A DNA stretch of 64,000 bases from Ruminobacter sp964520475 (lineage in GTDB: Bacteria; Pseudomonadota; Gammaproteobacteria; Enterobacterales; Succinivibrionaceae): the NCBI GenBank assembly GCA_964520475.1, contig CAZFNS010000006.1, forward strand, positions 1 to 64,000, read 5' to 3'. Shown here piece after piece: positions 7,998 to 16,059 of this stretch (position 1 is its first letter; each line of letters opens with the position of its first letter). The position numbers and the translations under genes were made by a program. Under the pieces are notes generated by a model that was given only the letters and a program-made list of their open reading frames with translations, had not been told where the DNA came from and did not search any database.

Positions 7998-9224
7998 TTA
8001 CGGCGCCGCGCCGGCGGCCCCGTCCGTCTTCGCCGGCTCCGCGGGAGCCCCGCTCTTTACGGATCCGTCCTTGGCCGCGGCGGGCTTCTTGTAGCCCATC
8101 TCCTCGGCGAGCGACACCACCTGGCCGGCCTTGAGGCCGGTCGCCTTCACGCGCCCGGACGCGGCCGGCGCGGCGGGAGCCGCTTTGGCGGGAGCCGTCC
8201 GAATCGTTTTGGCCGCGGGAGCCCCGCTCTTCGCGGGTCCGTCCTTGGCCGCGGCGGGCTTCTTGTAGCCCATCTCCTCGGCGAGCGACACCACCTGGCC
8301 GGCTTTGAGACCCGTCGCCTTCACGCGTCCCGGCGCCGCCGCGGATCCGGCGGCCGGCTTGGCCGCGGGCTTCGGGGCGGGCTTAGCCGCGGGTTTGGGC
8401 TTCGGGGCGGGCTTAACCGCGGGTTTGGGGGCGGGCTGCGGGGCCGGCTGAGCCTCCGGAGCCGGGGCCGCGGAAGGCGCCGGGGCCGGCGCGGGAGCCG
8501 CGGTTTCGGATCCGCCCGCGGCGGGACCCACCACCACCCCGTCGAGGGGCGCTCCCTCGGGGGCGTAAGGCTCGGCCGTTTCCGGAATGACGTCCGGCAG
8601 GGCTTTGAACACCGGCTCGTCCGCCGGGGCGGCGGAGCCCGGCTCGGCTCCCGGCCCGGCGATCGCGTCCGCGCCGGCCGGAGCCGGCCCGGGCGCGGCG
8701 GGCTCGGAAACGGGTTCGCGCGCGGGCGGGGCGGAAACGGTCACGTCGTTGTCGACGCCTTCCGCGAGCGCCTTGTCTTTCGGGAGCGCGGGACCGTCGG
8801 CGCGGAACTCGATGACGCCGCGCTCGCCGCCCTCGCCCGCGGCGTTCTTGTCGCCGTCCCCGCCCGAAAGCGCGGACAGGACCGCCGCGGCCAGGGCGAC
8901 GAGACCGATCGCGACGGCCGCCCCGATGTAGACCCTGCGGTCCGGACGGCCCGCCGGGGCGTCCCGGGTCTGCGCGGCCTTCGCCTGCCTGATCTCGTCC
9001 ACGGAAATGTCCGCGCCCAGGTATTTGGCGTACGCCAGGCAGTCGCCGAGCTTGAGATGGCCGAACCGGCCCTTTTCCATATCGTTGAGCAGGTAGCTCC
9101 GGATGTTGAGCTGTTCCGAGACCTGGGTCAGGGTGGCGCCGTTTTTCTCGCGGGCCGCCCGGAACTTGTCACCGAGGAGTTTCGCGGATTCGCCGCCCGC
9201 GCCGTTTGCCGTGTTTTCAGTCAT
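7998..9224 (-). CDS. rodZ: RodZ-like cytoskeletal membrane protein with atypical C-terminus
   Basis: RodZ links MreB filaments to the elongation machinery. Seen: an N-terminal helix-turn-helix domain (about 15-80, FRAAREKNGATLTQVSEQLN), a basic stretch, one membrane helix (98-120) and a long Ala/Pro/Lys-rich periplasmic linker (about 130-295). The usual C-terminal beta domain (DUF4115) is not recognisable. Instead the tail has two near-identical blocks of about 38 residues (RVKATGLKAGQVVSLAEEMG...) at about 299-337 and 357-395. ATG start with GAGGTGA. Position between ispG and pilW is the E. coli order. Confidence 0.88.
   Translation of the reverse strand: MTENTANGAGGESAKLLGDKFRAAREKNGATLTQVSEQLNIRSYLLNDMEKGRFGHLKLGDCLAYAKYLGADISVDEIRQAKAAQTRDAPAGRPDRRVYIGAAVAIGLVALAAAVLSALSGGDGDKNAAGEGGERGVIEFRADGPALPKDKALAEGVDNDVTVSAPPAREPVSEPAAPGPAPAGADAIAGPGAEPGSAAPADEPVFKALPDVIPETAEPYAPEGAPLDGVVVGPAAGGSETAAPAPAPAPSAAPAPEAQPAPQPAPKPAVKPAPKPKPAAKPAPKPAAKPAAGSAAAPGRVKATGLKAGQVVSLAEEMGYKKPAAAKDGPAKSGAPAAKTIRTAPAKAAPAAPAASGRVKATGLKAGQVVSLAEEMGYKKPAAAKDGSVKSGAPAEPAKTDGAAGAAP
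8041..8327 (-). repeat. 113-bp direct repeat pair inside rodZ
   Basis: Copies at 8041-8153 and 8215-8327 differ at about six positions and are offset by 174 bp (58 codons), so they duplicate one protein block in frame. Confidence 0.9.
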
Positions 9225-9244
9225 TTTTCACCTCGCTCGGGAGA

Positions 9245-10042
9245 TCAGTACTCTCCCGCCTTGAATTTTTTGGCTTCCTCGCTCTTCGGATAGTACTTGA
9301 GGAGCCGCTTGCCCAGAACCTCCGAAGTGGCGTACTCGCCGGTCTTCTGGGCGATCCGGATCTTGAGGAACAGGGTCTGCTCCGTTTCGGGGTGCTGGAA
9401 CATGTCGTAGTTGTGCATCAGCGAGTCGGCCTTGGCGTAATCGCCGCTCTCGAGGCTGAAGTACGCGTAGTTGTAAAGCAGCCCGGGGCTGTTCCCGCCG
9501 TAGCTCATGGCTTTCTCGAAGTACATCTTCGCGTCGTCGGTCCGGCCGGCGTCGTAGGAGCACTGGGCGGCGGTCTGGTAGGCGAGGCTCATCATCGTGA
9601 ACTTGGGGAAGGTCACGGCCTTCATGAGCATCTCGAGGCCGCGGTCGTACTCTTTCCTCCCGCAAAGGAAGTGCCCGTAGTGGGTGTAGCTCAGGCCGGA
9701 TTCCGGGAAGTCGTCGATGGACTTCTGATACTTCTTTTCGGCGTTGCCGAAGTCTCCCACGATGGTGTAGTAGCGGCCCCAGGCCAGATTGAGGTTCTCC
9801 GAGTCGGGATTGTACTCCTCGGCGATGTTGAGGTTTTCCTTGGCCGATCTCATCTCGCGCTGCTGCATGAAGCTCATGGCGAGATCGATCCGCGCCTGCG
9901 AGGCCTTCTTGTAGTCGATCTCGGCGGCGTTGCGCGTGATCTCCTTGCCGTCCGCGTCGCGGCCCACGATGATCTCCTTCGAGGTCACGCAACCCCCGAG
10001 CGCGGCCGCCGCCAGCGCCGTCAAAACAATGTTCCTTATCAT
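9245..10042 (-). CDS. pilW: PilW/PilF-type TPR lipoprotein (type IV pilus biogenesis)
   Basis: 265 aa lipoprotein, signal ending LGGC (C18), followed by about six TPR units (ARIDLAMSFMQQREMRSAKENL; LNLAWGRYYTIVGDFGNAEKKYQKSI and so on). PilF/PilW pilotins assist secretin assembly for type IV pili. Family, length and position between rlmN and rodZ match the gammaproteobacterial pilW locus. No other pilus assembly gene is in the window apart from the pilin-like lipoprotein at 1.1 kb. Confidence 0.88.
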   Translation of the reverse strand: MIRNIVLTALAAAALGGCVTSKEIIVGRDADGKEITRNAAEIDYKKASQARIDLAMSFMQQREMRSAKENLNIAEEYNPDSENLNLAWGRYYTIVGDFGNAEKKYQKSIDDFPESGLSYTHYGHFLCGRKEYDRGLEMLMKAVTFPKFTMMSLAYQTAAQCSYDAGRTDDAKMYFEKAMSYGGNSPGLLYNYAYFSLESGDYAKADSLMHNYDMFQHPETEQTLFLKIRIAQKTGEYATSEVLGKRLLKYYPKSEEAKKFKAGEY

Positions 10043-10060
10043 GTTCCTTGGTTCCTTTTT

Positions 10061-11164
10061 TTACTGCGGGCTTTCCGCCCCGGACGCGGCCGCGTCCGCC
10101 AGTTTGTTCCTGACCTCTCCCGCGAGCTGGCCGCAGGCGGCCCTGATGTCGTCGCCGCGGGTTTTGCGGGTGACCGCGGTGTAGCCGCGGTCAAGCAGAA
10201 TCCGGTGGAATCTGTCGACGTCCGCGGGATCCGGCCTTCCGAAAACGCTGCCTTCATGCGGGTTGAAGGGGATCAGGTTGATCTTGCACGGGGTCTCCGC
10301 GAGCACCCGCGCGAGCGCCCGCGCGTGCTCCGGCCGGTCGTTCACCCCCGCGAGCAGCACGTACTCGATCGTGACCCTGCCGCCGTTGGCTTTCGATTTG
10401 GCGGTGTAGCGCCGCGCCGCGGCCAGGACGTCGGCGATCCGGTATTTGCGGTTGAGCGGCACCAGCCGGTCCCGCAGCCCGTCGTCGGGGGCGTGCAGCG
10501 ACAGGGCCAGCGCGACGTCGATCTCCTCCCCGAGCCGGTCGATCCCCGGGACGATCCCCGACGTCGACAGGGTGACCCGCCGCTTGGAGAGCCCGAATCC
10601 GAAATCGTCCAGCATCAGCCGCATGGCCGTGACCGCGTTCCCGAAATTCAGCAGGGGCTCGCCCATGCCCATGAGCACCACGTTGTCCACGGCCCGGCGC
10701 TTCGGATCCGGGCTGAAGCCCAGGACCGAGACCGCGCGCCACACCTGCCCGATTATCTCCGAGGCGGCGAGGTTGCGGTTGAAACCCTGCGCCCCGGTGG
10801 CGCAGAACGGGCATTTCACCGGACAGCCGACCTGGGTCGACACGCACAGCGTGGCCCGGCCCTCCTCCGGGATGTAAACGGACTCGACGAGCTGGCCGCC
10901 GCCCGCGTCCAGCGCCCACTTGATCGTGCCGTCGGCGCCCCGGAGCTCCCTTTTTACCGCGGGCGCCCCGATGTACGCGGTTTCCGCGAGCTTCGCGCGC
11001 AGGGCCTTGTTGACGTCGGTCATCCCCTCGAAGCTTTCGGCCCCGAAACGGTAGATCCATTTCATGACCTGATCCGCCCTGAACGGCTTTTCCCCCAGAC
11101 CGGTCATGAACTTCCTCATGCCCTCGCGGTCCAGGTCCAGCAGATTGATCTTTCCCGGCGACAT
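10061..11164 (-). CDS. rlmN: Dual-specificity 23S rRNA/tRNA adenine-C2 methyltransferase RlmN
   Basis: Radical SAM enzyme methylating A2503 of 23S rRNA and A37 of some tRNAs. Start chosen at ATG 11164 (MSPGKINLLDL, aligning with GKINLLDL of E. coli) giving 367 aa; a TTG 39 bp upstream is in frame, but a promoter places the mRNA start at about 11207. Motifs: radical SAM C114-x3-C118-x2-C121 (CPVKCPFC), GMGEPLLN, SKRRVTLSTSG, and the methylated catalytic cysteine region RKTRGDDIRAACGQLAG. First gene of the series running to der. Confidence 0.97.
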   Translation of the reverse strand: MSPGKINLLDLDREGMRKFMTGLGEKPFRADQVMKWIYRFGAESFEGMTDVNKALRAKLAETAYIGAPAVKRELRGADGTIKWALDAGGGQLVESVYIPEEGRATLCVSTQVGCPVKCPFCATGAQGFNRNLAASEIIGQVWRAVSVLGFSPDPKRRAVDNVVLMGMGEPLLNFGNAVTAMRLMLDDFGFGLSKRRVTLSTSGIVPGIDRLGEEIDVALALSLHAPDDGLRDRLVPLNRKYRIADVLAAARRYTAKSKANGGRVTIEYVLLAGVNDRPEHARALARVLAETPCKINLIPFNPHEGSVFGRPDPADVDRFHRILLDRGYTAVTRKTRGDDIRAACGQLAGEVRNKLADAAASGAESPQ

Positions 11165-11214
11165 CCCGATGCTGCGCGAACCCAAGTTAAAATGCGTACA
11201 CAAACGTTTGCGGC

Positions 11215-11243
11215 ATTATAGCAAAAATACGCTTTACTGTCTT
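11215..11243 (-). promoter_or_regulatory. Sigma-70-type promoter for the rlmN-pilW-rodZ-ispG-hisS operon
   Basis: -35 AAGACA (11238-11243), 17-bp spacer, -10 TATAAT (11215-11220). The expected start near 11207 gives a leader of about 40 nt before the rlmN ATG. Confidence 0.75.
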
Positions 11244-11259
11244 GACAATATTGCCGCCC

Positions 11260-11296
11260 AAAAAAAGGACGGGAGCGTCTCCCGACGCCCCCGTCC
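11260..11296 (-). terminator. Intrinsic terminator after cobB
   Basis: 13-position stem with one mismatch (11267-11279 with 11284-11296), 4-nt loop, followed on the minus strand by seven T (11260-11266). It insulates cobB from the rlmN promoter. Confidence 0.88.
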
Positions 11297-11320
11297 CCGG
11301 GCCGGCCCGCGCCGCCCGCG

Positions 11321-12052
11321 TCACTTTTTCAGGAAGGACAGATCCCCGCGCTCGAGCAGGCTGTCGACGAACGGCGGCAGGGTCTCCCCGGCCTTCCCGT
11401 ACACGCCCGCGTTAAAGTATCCGGCCGTCGCCGACCGGTCCAGGTTGAACTCCACGTTGAAGGCGCCGCTCGCCCGGGCCATCCGGGCGAACCCCGCGGC
11501 GGGGTACACCACGCCGGACGTGCCGATCGATATGAACAGCGAGGCCGAGGACAGGAGATCGGCGATCCGGTCCATGCCGAAGGGCACCTCGCCGAACCAG
11601 ACGATATGCGGGCGCATCGCCTTCGCGCCGCAGGACGGGCACTTCGTCTCCGGGGTGGAGTCCTCCGTCCAGTCGAACACCTCGCCGCATCTTTCGCAGT
11701 TGATCCGGGTGAGCTCGCCGTGCATGTGGATCACGTTCTCGGAGCCGGCGGCCTCGTGCAGGTTGTCGATGTTCTGCGTGACGACCCAGACCGAGCCCCG
11801 CTCCCACCGCCGCTCGAGTTTGGCCAGCGCCTTGTGCGCCGGGTTCGGGGACACGTTTTTCAGGTTGCGGCGCATTTTGTTGTAGAACTCGTGCACCAGG
11901 GCCCGGTTCCGCTCGAAGCCCTCGTAGGTGGCCACGTCCTCGACCCGGTGCTGCTCCCACAGGCCGGTCTCGGACCGGAACACCGGGATCCCGGACTCGG
12001 CGGAAATGCCCGCCCCGGTGAGGATGACAATGTTTTTGATTTTTCCCGTCAT
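11321..12052 (-). CDS. cobB: Sirtuin NAD-dependent protein deacylase CobB
   Basis: Removes acyl groups from lysines using NAD. 243 aa: Rossmann motif GAGISAESGIPVFR (13-26), QNID at about 93, catalytic H111 (HMHGEL), zinc ligands C119, C122, C138, C141 (CERCG, CPSCG). The desuccinylase signature of E. coli CobB is Tyr-x-x-Arg (FYNAR); here Y57 is followed at +3 by M60 with Arg at +4, so activity may be restricted to deacetylation (inference). cobB is not in this position in E. coli; it is inserted between ndk and rlmN. Confidence 0.93.
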   Translation of the reverse strand: MTGKIKNIVILTGAGISAESGIPVFRSETGLWEQHRVEDVATYEGFERNRALVHEFYNKMRRNLKNVSPNPAHKALAKLERRWERGSVWVVTQNIDNLHEAAGSENVIHMHGELTRINCERCGEVFDWTEDSTPETKCPSCGAKAMRPHIVWFGEVPFGMDRIADLLSSASLFISIGTSGVVYPAAGFARMARASGAFNVEFNLDRSATAGYFNAGVYGKAGETLPPFVDSLLERGDLSFLKK

Positions 12053-12107
12053 GCGCGCTCTCCTCCCGCGGCTCCCCGCGGAGACAAACCGTGACGCCCC
12101 GCCGGAA

Positions 12108-12539
12108 CTATCTGGTTCTCGGGCAGAGCTCCTCGTTGGTGAAGAAATAGGCTATTTCCTTTTCCGCGGACTCCACGCTGTCGGAGCCGTGCACGGCGTT
12201 CTGATCGATGTCGACGGCGTAGTCGGCCCTGATGGAGCCGGCCCGGGCCTTTCTCGGATCGGTTTCGCCGATGATCTCGCGGTGGCGCCGGATCGCGTCC
12301 TCGCCCTCGAGCACCTGGACCATGATGGGCCCGGACATCATGAAGGCGAGCAGATCCTCGAAGAACGGCTTGGAGCGGAGATGGCAGTAGAAGCCGGAAG
12401 CCTCCTCGCGGTTGAGGTGCACCATCTTCGCGGCGACGATCCGCAGGCCGGCGTTCTCGAACCGGTGGTAGATGTCCCCGATAAGGTTCCTCGCCACGAC
12501 ATCGGGTTTGATAATGGAAAAAGTTCTTTCGACAGCCAT
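12108..12539 (-). CDS. ndk: Nucleoside diphosphate kinase
   Basis: Transfers the gamma phosphate of ATP to NDPs through a phosphohistidine. 143 aa, the E. coli length; N-terminal TFSIIKPDVVARN and active-site NAVHGSDS with H117. ATG start with TAAGGAG upstream and its own promoter (12593-12621). The next gene, cobB, follows after 55 bp and is probably co-transcribed up to the terminator at 11260. Confidence 0.98.
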   Translation of the reverse strand: MAVERTFSIIKPDVVARNLIGDIYHRFENAGLRIVAAKMVHLNREEASGFYCHLRSKPFFEDLLAFMMSGPIMVQVLEGEDAIRRHREIIGETDPRKARAGSIRADYAVDIDQNAVHGSDSVESAEKEIAYFFTNEELCPRTR

Positions 12540-12592
12540 GGAAACGCTCCTTAGTCGGCATTACGGCATAAAAATCTTCGGTTCAGGCGATT

Positions 12593-12621
12593 AGAATAAT
12601 TCACGGGCCGCGAGTTGTCAT
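12593..12621 (-). promoter_or_regulatory. Promoter of ndk
   Basis: -35 ATGACA (12616-12621), 17-bp spacer, -10 TATTCT (12593-12598). Predicted leader is about 45 nt. Confidence 0.65.
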
Positions 12622-12698
12622 GAAACTGTGCTCAAAATGTGATCTGTGATCTCGATCGCCCCGTTTCGGGACGCGGCCCGGGCCGGTCCCGGCCGGGG

Positions 12699-14027
12699 TC
12701 ATTCCCCGGCCAGGGCGGCTATGAAGCCGGCCAGCGACCGCGCCCCGTGGCCCGTGGCCCCGGCCTGGTACAGCCGGTCGGGGGTTTTGCGGTAGGCGGC
12801 CGCCAGATCGACGTGCAGCCACGCGCCGCGCTTCTCCTTCGGCACGAAAAAGCCGAGGAAGGCCGCCGCCGCGGACGCGCCCGGGACGGAATCGCCGGAA
12901 GGCGCGTTGGTGACGTCGGCGAACGGTGATTTGAGGGCGGCCGCGTGGAACTCCTCGAGGGGCAGCGGCCAGGCGCGCTCCCCCGCCGCCCGGGCGGCCG
13001 CGGCGAAGCGGGCCGTGAGCTCCGGGTTGTAGCTCAGCGCCGCGTTGTAGTCCCGGCCGAGCGCGACTTTCGCCGCTCCGGTGAGGGTGGCCGCGTCGAC
13101 GATGTACTCCGGGGAGACGGCGGCCGCCCGGAGCAGCCCGTCCGCCAGCGCGAGCCGCCCCTCGGCGTCGGTGTTGCCCACGACGACGCTCACGCCGTTG
13201 GGATAGCGGATGACGTCGCCGGGGCGCATCGCCGAACCGGACACCATGTTCTCGGCGCAGCACAGGAAGGCCCGGATCCGTTTTCCGAAACCGCGGGCCG
13301 CGAGCAGCGCGGCCGCGGCGGCGACCGTCGCCGACCCGCACATGTCCGAATGCATGGACACCATGAGCCCGGCGGGCTTGAGGCTGCAGCCGCCGGTGTC
13401 GAAGGTTATGCCTTTGCCGACGAGGGCCGCGAACACGGGTTCGCGCGGATCGCCCGACGGGTTGCAGTCGATTTCGTAAAGGCAGGGCGGCGCGGCGCTG
13501 CCGGCGCCGACGGCGAGGAGCCCCGCGGCCCCGGCCCGCGCGAGTTCCTCCCCCCGCAGGGCGGAGATCGCGAGTTTCCCGCCCGCGAGATCGTTGAGCT
13601 TTTCCAGGTATCCCGCGTAGCTTTCGGGAGTCAGGGCCGAGGCCGGCTCGTCGGTCACGTCGCGGAGCCAGCCGATCACGCGGATCGTCGTCATGAAAAG
13701 TTCGTCGTGCGCGAGACGCTCCGGGTACACTATGTCGGCGCCGTGCCTTACCGACCGGAAGCCGAGGAAGAAGGCGTACGCCTCCTCCGCCGGCCAGTCC
13801 CGCCCGTCCGCGGCGGCGAGTTCGGCCCGCCGGTAGCCGAGCCCGGCGAGTTCTTTGGCCGCGGCCTGGACGGTTTCCCGATCCGGCGCGCTCCGGTCCG
13901 GGTCCGCGTGGATCAGCGCCCCCGCGGCGCCGAAGCTCAGCCGGGCGTCCGGGAGGAACGGCGCCCGCGCCGCGCCCCGGTCCGAGCGGAAAACCTTGAT
14001 GCGGGGAAATTCTTCGTTCGCGTCCAT
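12699..14027 (-). CDS. pepB: Peptidase B, M17 leucyl aminopeptidase family
   Basis: Manganese/zinc aminopeptidase of the leucine aminopeptidase fold. Start set at ATG 14027 because GAGGAC lies just upstream; an in-frame GTG at 14042 is the alternative. Motifs: GKGITFDTGG (metal ligands), SDMCGSATV, FLCCAENMVSGSAM (the PepB form rather than PepA), the family signature NTDAEGRLALADGLL, and the C-terminal GATGHGARSLA. About 442 aa against 427 in E. coli. In E. coli pepB closes the isc operon; here it directly follows iscS after 49 bp. Confidence 0.94.
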   Translation of the reverse strand: MDANEEFPRIKVFRSDRGAARAPFLPDARLSFGAAGALIHADPDRSAPDRETVQAAAKELAGLGYRRAELAAADGRDWPAEEAYAFFLGFRSVRHGADIVYPERLAHDELFMTTIRVIGWLRDVTDEPASALTPESYAGYLEKLNDLAGGKLAISALRGEELARAGAAGLLAVGAGSAAPPCLYEIDCNPSGDPREPVFAALVGKGITFDTGGCSLKPAGLMVSMHSDMCGSATVAAAAALLAARGFGKRIRAFLCCAENMVSGSAMRPGDVIRYPNGVSVVVGNTDAEGRLALADGLLRAAAVSPEYIVDAATLTGAAKVALGRDYNAALSYNPELTARFAAAARAAGERAWPLPLEEFHAAALKSPFADVTNAPSGDSVPGASAAAAFLGFFVPKEKRGAWLHVDLAAAYRKTPDRLYQAGATGHGARSLAGFIAALAGE

Positions 14028-14076
14028 CGCGTTTGTCCTCACGGCCGGGCTCCGCCCGGCGGAACGGGTAATGACG

Positions 14077-15246
14077 TCACACGGTCCAGAAGCCGCCGTG
14101 TTTTTTCTGCTTCGGGTATTCCCGGGAAACCAGATCGATCGCGAAGTCGATCTCCTCCTCCGTGGTGAAGCGCCCGAGGCTGAAGCGGATCGAGGAGTGC
14201 GCGTCGGCGTCGCTCAGCCCCATGGCCCTGAGCACGTGGGAGGGATCGAGGGACGCCGAGGTGCAGGCCGAACCCGTCGACACGGCGAGATCGCGCAGCG
14301 CCAGCATCAGGCTTTCCCCGTTCACGCCCCGGAACGTGACGTTCAGGATCCCGGGCAGGCGCTCGCCGGCGGCGCCGTTCGCCGCAACGCCCTCCAGGGC
14401 GAGGAGCGCCCCGGCGAGCCGGTCCCGGAGCGCGGCGACGCGCGCCCCCTCCTCTTTCATCTCGCGGCGGGCGATGGCGAAGGCCTCGCCCATGCCCGCG
14501 ATCTGGTGCGCGGGGAGCGTGCCGCTGCGCATGCCCATTTCGTGGCCCCCGCCGCGGATGAGCGGCAGCGGCCGCGGGGCGCCCGCGCGCGCGTACAGCG
14601 CGCCGATCCCTTTCGGGCCGCAGAGTTTGTGGGCGCAGAGCGACAGGTAGTCGGCGGGGACGCTCCGGACGTCCAGGGGGATCTTGCCCGCGCTCTGGGC
14701 GCAGTCGCTGTGGAACAGCGCCCCGTGCGCCTTGGCGACCCGGGCGAGCCCGGCTATGTCCTGGACGACGCCGGTTTCGTTGTTGGCGTGCATGACGCTG
14801 ACGAGCAGGGTGCCGCCGTCGATCTCCCGGGCCAGCGCTTCGGGGGTCACCCGCCCGTCCGGACCGGGCGGGACGACGACGACCTCGAAGCCCAGGGATC
14901 TAAGGTAAGCGCAGGGATCGAGCACGGCCTTGTGCTCGGTAGCGGAGGTGACGATTTTTTTGCGCGGGCCGTTAAGGTGCGCGAGGGCCGTGCCGACGAT
15001 CGCCAGGTTGTCGCTCTCGGTGGCCCCCGAGGTGAAAATTATCTCCCGGGAGTCGGCGCCGATGAGATCGGCGATCCGCTCCCGGGCGACGTCCACCGCC
15101 TCGGCGGCGCGCCAGCCGTAAACGTGGGACTTCGAGGCCGGGTTCCCGAAGTTCCCCTCCCGCCCCAGGCATTCCGTCATGCGGGCGACGACCCGGGGAT
15201 CGGCGGGAGTGGTGGCGGCGTAGTCAAGATATACGGGAAGGTTCAT
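14077..15246 (-). CDS. iscS: Cysteine desulfurase IscS
   Basis: PLP enzyme releasing sulfur from cysteine for Fe-S clusters, tRNA thiolation and other uses. 389 aa: THE/H107 region SATEHKAV, PLP lysine K207 (LCAHKLCGPKGIG), catalytic C328 on the mobile loop STGSACTSASLDPSHVLR. The closest pattern is IscS rather than NifS or SufS. The C-terminus ends about 15 residues before that of E. coli IscS, in the segment that contacts IscU. No iscU, iscA, hscB, hscA or fdx follows; the next gene is pepB. It has its own promoter at 15297-15325. Confidence 0.95.
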   Translation of the reverse strand: MNLPVYLDYAATTPADPRVVARMTECLGREGNFGNPASKSHVYGWRAAEAVDVARERIADLIGADSREIIFTSGATESDNLAIVGTALAHLNGPRKKIVTSATEHKAVLDPCAYLRSLGFEVVVVPPGPDGRVTPEALAREIDGGTLLVSVMHANNETGVVQDIAGLARVAKAHGALFHSDCAQSAGKIPLDVRSVPADYLSLCAHKLCGPKGIGALYARAGAPRPLPLIRGGGHEMGMRSGTLPAHQIAGMGEAFAIARREMKEEGARVAALRDRLAGALLALEGVAANGAAGERLPGILNVTFRGVNGESLMLALRDLAVSTGSACTSASLDPSHVLRAMGLSDADAHSSIRFSLGRFTTEEEIDFAIDLVSREYPKQKKHGGFWTV

Positions 15247-15296
15247 AAAGGCAGCCCCCGGGAAAGAGAAAGATAAAAAAGGTTGAACGGTTTCGC

Positions 15297-15332
15297 ATTA
15301 TAGCACCGGCGGGCGCGTAAGTTAACGCCCGC
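15297..15332 (-). promoter_or_regulatory. iscS promoter with overlapping inverted repeat
   Basis: -35 TTAACT (15320-15325), 17-bp spacer, consensus -10 TATAAT (15297-15302). A GCGGGCG/CGCCCGC inverted repeat (15309-15315 and 15326-15332) brackets the -35 element; it could be an operator, or a hairpin ending the upstream fur-like mRNA, since no T-run follows. Confidence 0.6.
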
Positions 15333-15408
15333 GGCGCGCGGCGGCGCCGGGCCGCCGGGGAAAGTCGCGGATGGCGGGAACCGCGGGCGCGGGCCCCGGA
15401 AGAAGAAG

Positions 15409-15876
15409 TCAGCTTTTGTCGCGGACCGAAATGCGCACCGAATCGCCCGCCATTTTGACGTCGATCTTTTCGTCGGATCCGATCAGGCCCTTCACCACCA
15501 TGCCGAGGCGCAGCAGTTCCCGGAAACCGATGCCGTCCGCGATGAACTCGCGGCCGCCGTCGTCCCCGGCGGTCAGGGCTTTGAAGGTGCAGCCCGCGCA
15601 GCTGACGTCGATCATGCGGCTGTTCGCGATGACGCCGGCGTCGTACAGGACCCGCAGGAACCGGTACACGGTGGACATGCCCAGACGCGGGTTGCGGGAG
15701 TGGGCCACGAAGTAAAACTCCTTGGCGCACCGGTAGCTTCCCTCGAACAGGAGATCGAGCAGTTCCAGGCGCTGCCTCGACATCCGCACTTTGGCCCGCC
15801 TGAGCTTTTCGAGGCATTCTACCTTGGGGTCGCTCGGGGTAAAGCGGTCGTCCGCGTTCTTTATCTCGTCGTTCAT
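15409..15876 (-). CDS. Fur-family transcriptional regulator in the iscR position
   Basis: 155 aa. Residues about 22-85 fit the Fur winged helix (LRRAKVRMSRQRLELLDLLF, then the recognition-helix pattern MSTVYRFLRVLYDAGVI). The C-terminal dimerisation/metal part is poor: the protein has a single histidine (H59), lacks the HHHDH-type cluster and keeps only one CxxC (C93, C96). It is not an Rrf2/IscR protein. It lies between trmJ and iscS exactly where iscR sits in other gammaproteobacteria, so a role in controlling iscS is inferred. ATG start with GGGAGTGG. Own promoter at 15972-16000. Lineage-specific name not assignable. Confidence 0.8.
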   Translation of the reverse strand: MNDEIKNADDRFTPSDPKVECLEKLRRAKVRMSRQRLELLDLLFEGSYRCAKEFYFVAHSRNPRLGMSTVYRFLRVLYDAGVIANSRMIDVSCAGCTFKALTAGDDGGREFIADGIGFRELLRLGMVVKGLIGSDEKIDVKMAGDSVRISVRDKS

Positions 15877-15903
15877 GCGCGCGCCACTCCCTTGTTTTGA
15901 TTT

Positions 15904-15920
15904 TATGCCGGTATATGCCG
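15904..15920 (-). promoter_or_regulatory. Candidate operator: direct repeats in the fur-like gene leader
   Basis: Two copies of TATGCCG (plus strand) at 15904-15910 and 15914-15920, 10 bp apart, so on the same DNA face. They lie downstream of the promoter in the untranslated leader. Autoregulation is speculation. Confidence 0.35.
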
Positions 15921-15971
15921 TGTGAACCGCCCCGCCCGGAGCCGCCGCGACGCGAATGCGGGGGTTTTGTG

Positions 15972-16000
15972 ATCATAGCACGACTCCGGCCCCCGGCCAA
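15972..16000 (-). promoter_or_regulatory. Promoter of the fur-like gene
   Basis: -35 TTGGCC (15995-16000), 17-bp spacer, -10 TATGAT (15972-15977). Predicted leader is about 90 nt. The rest of 15877-16059 holds no gene. Confidence 0.6.
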
Positions 16001-16059
16001 TACGCGCGCCCCCCGGCAAAGGCTATAAAACTGATAATATTTATCGGTTTTCCGGGGTT

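Noticed and set aside
12640..12700. CCGGGG/CCCCGG hairpin at the pepB stop
   Set aside because: No T-run follows on the minus strand, so intrinsic termination is not supported.
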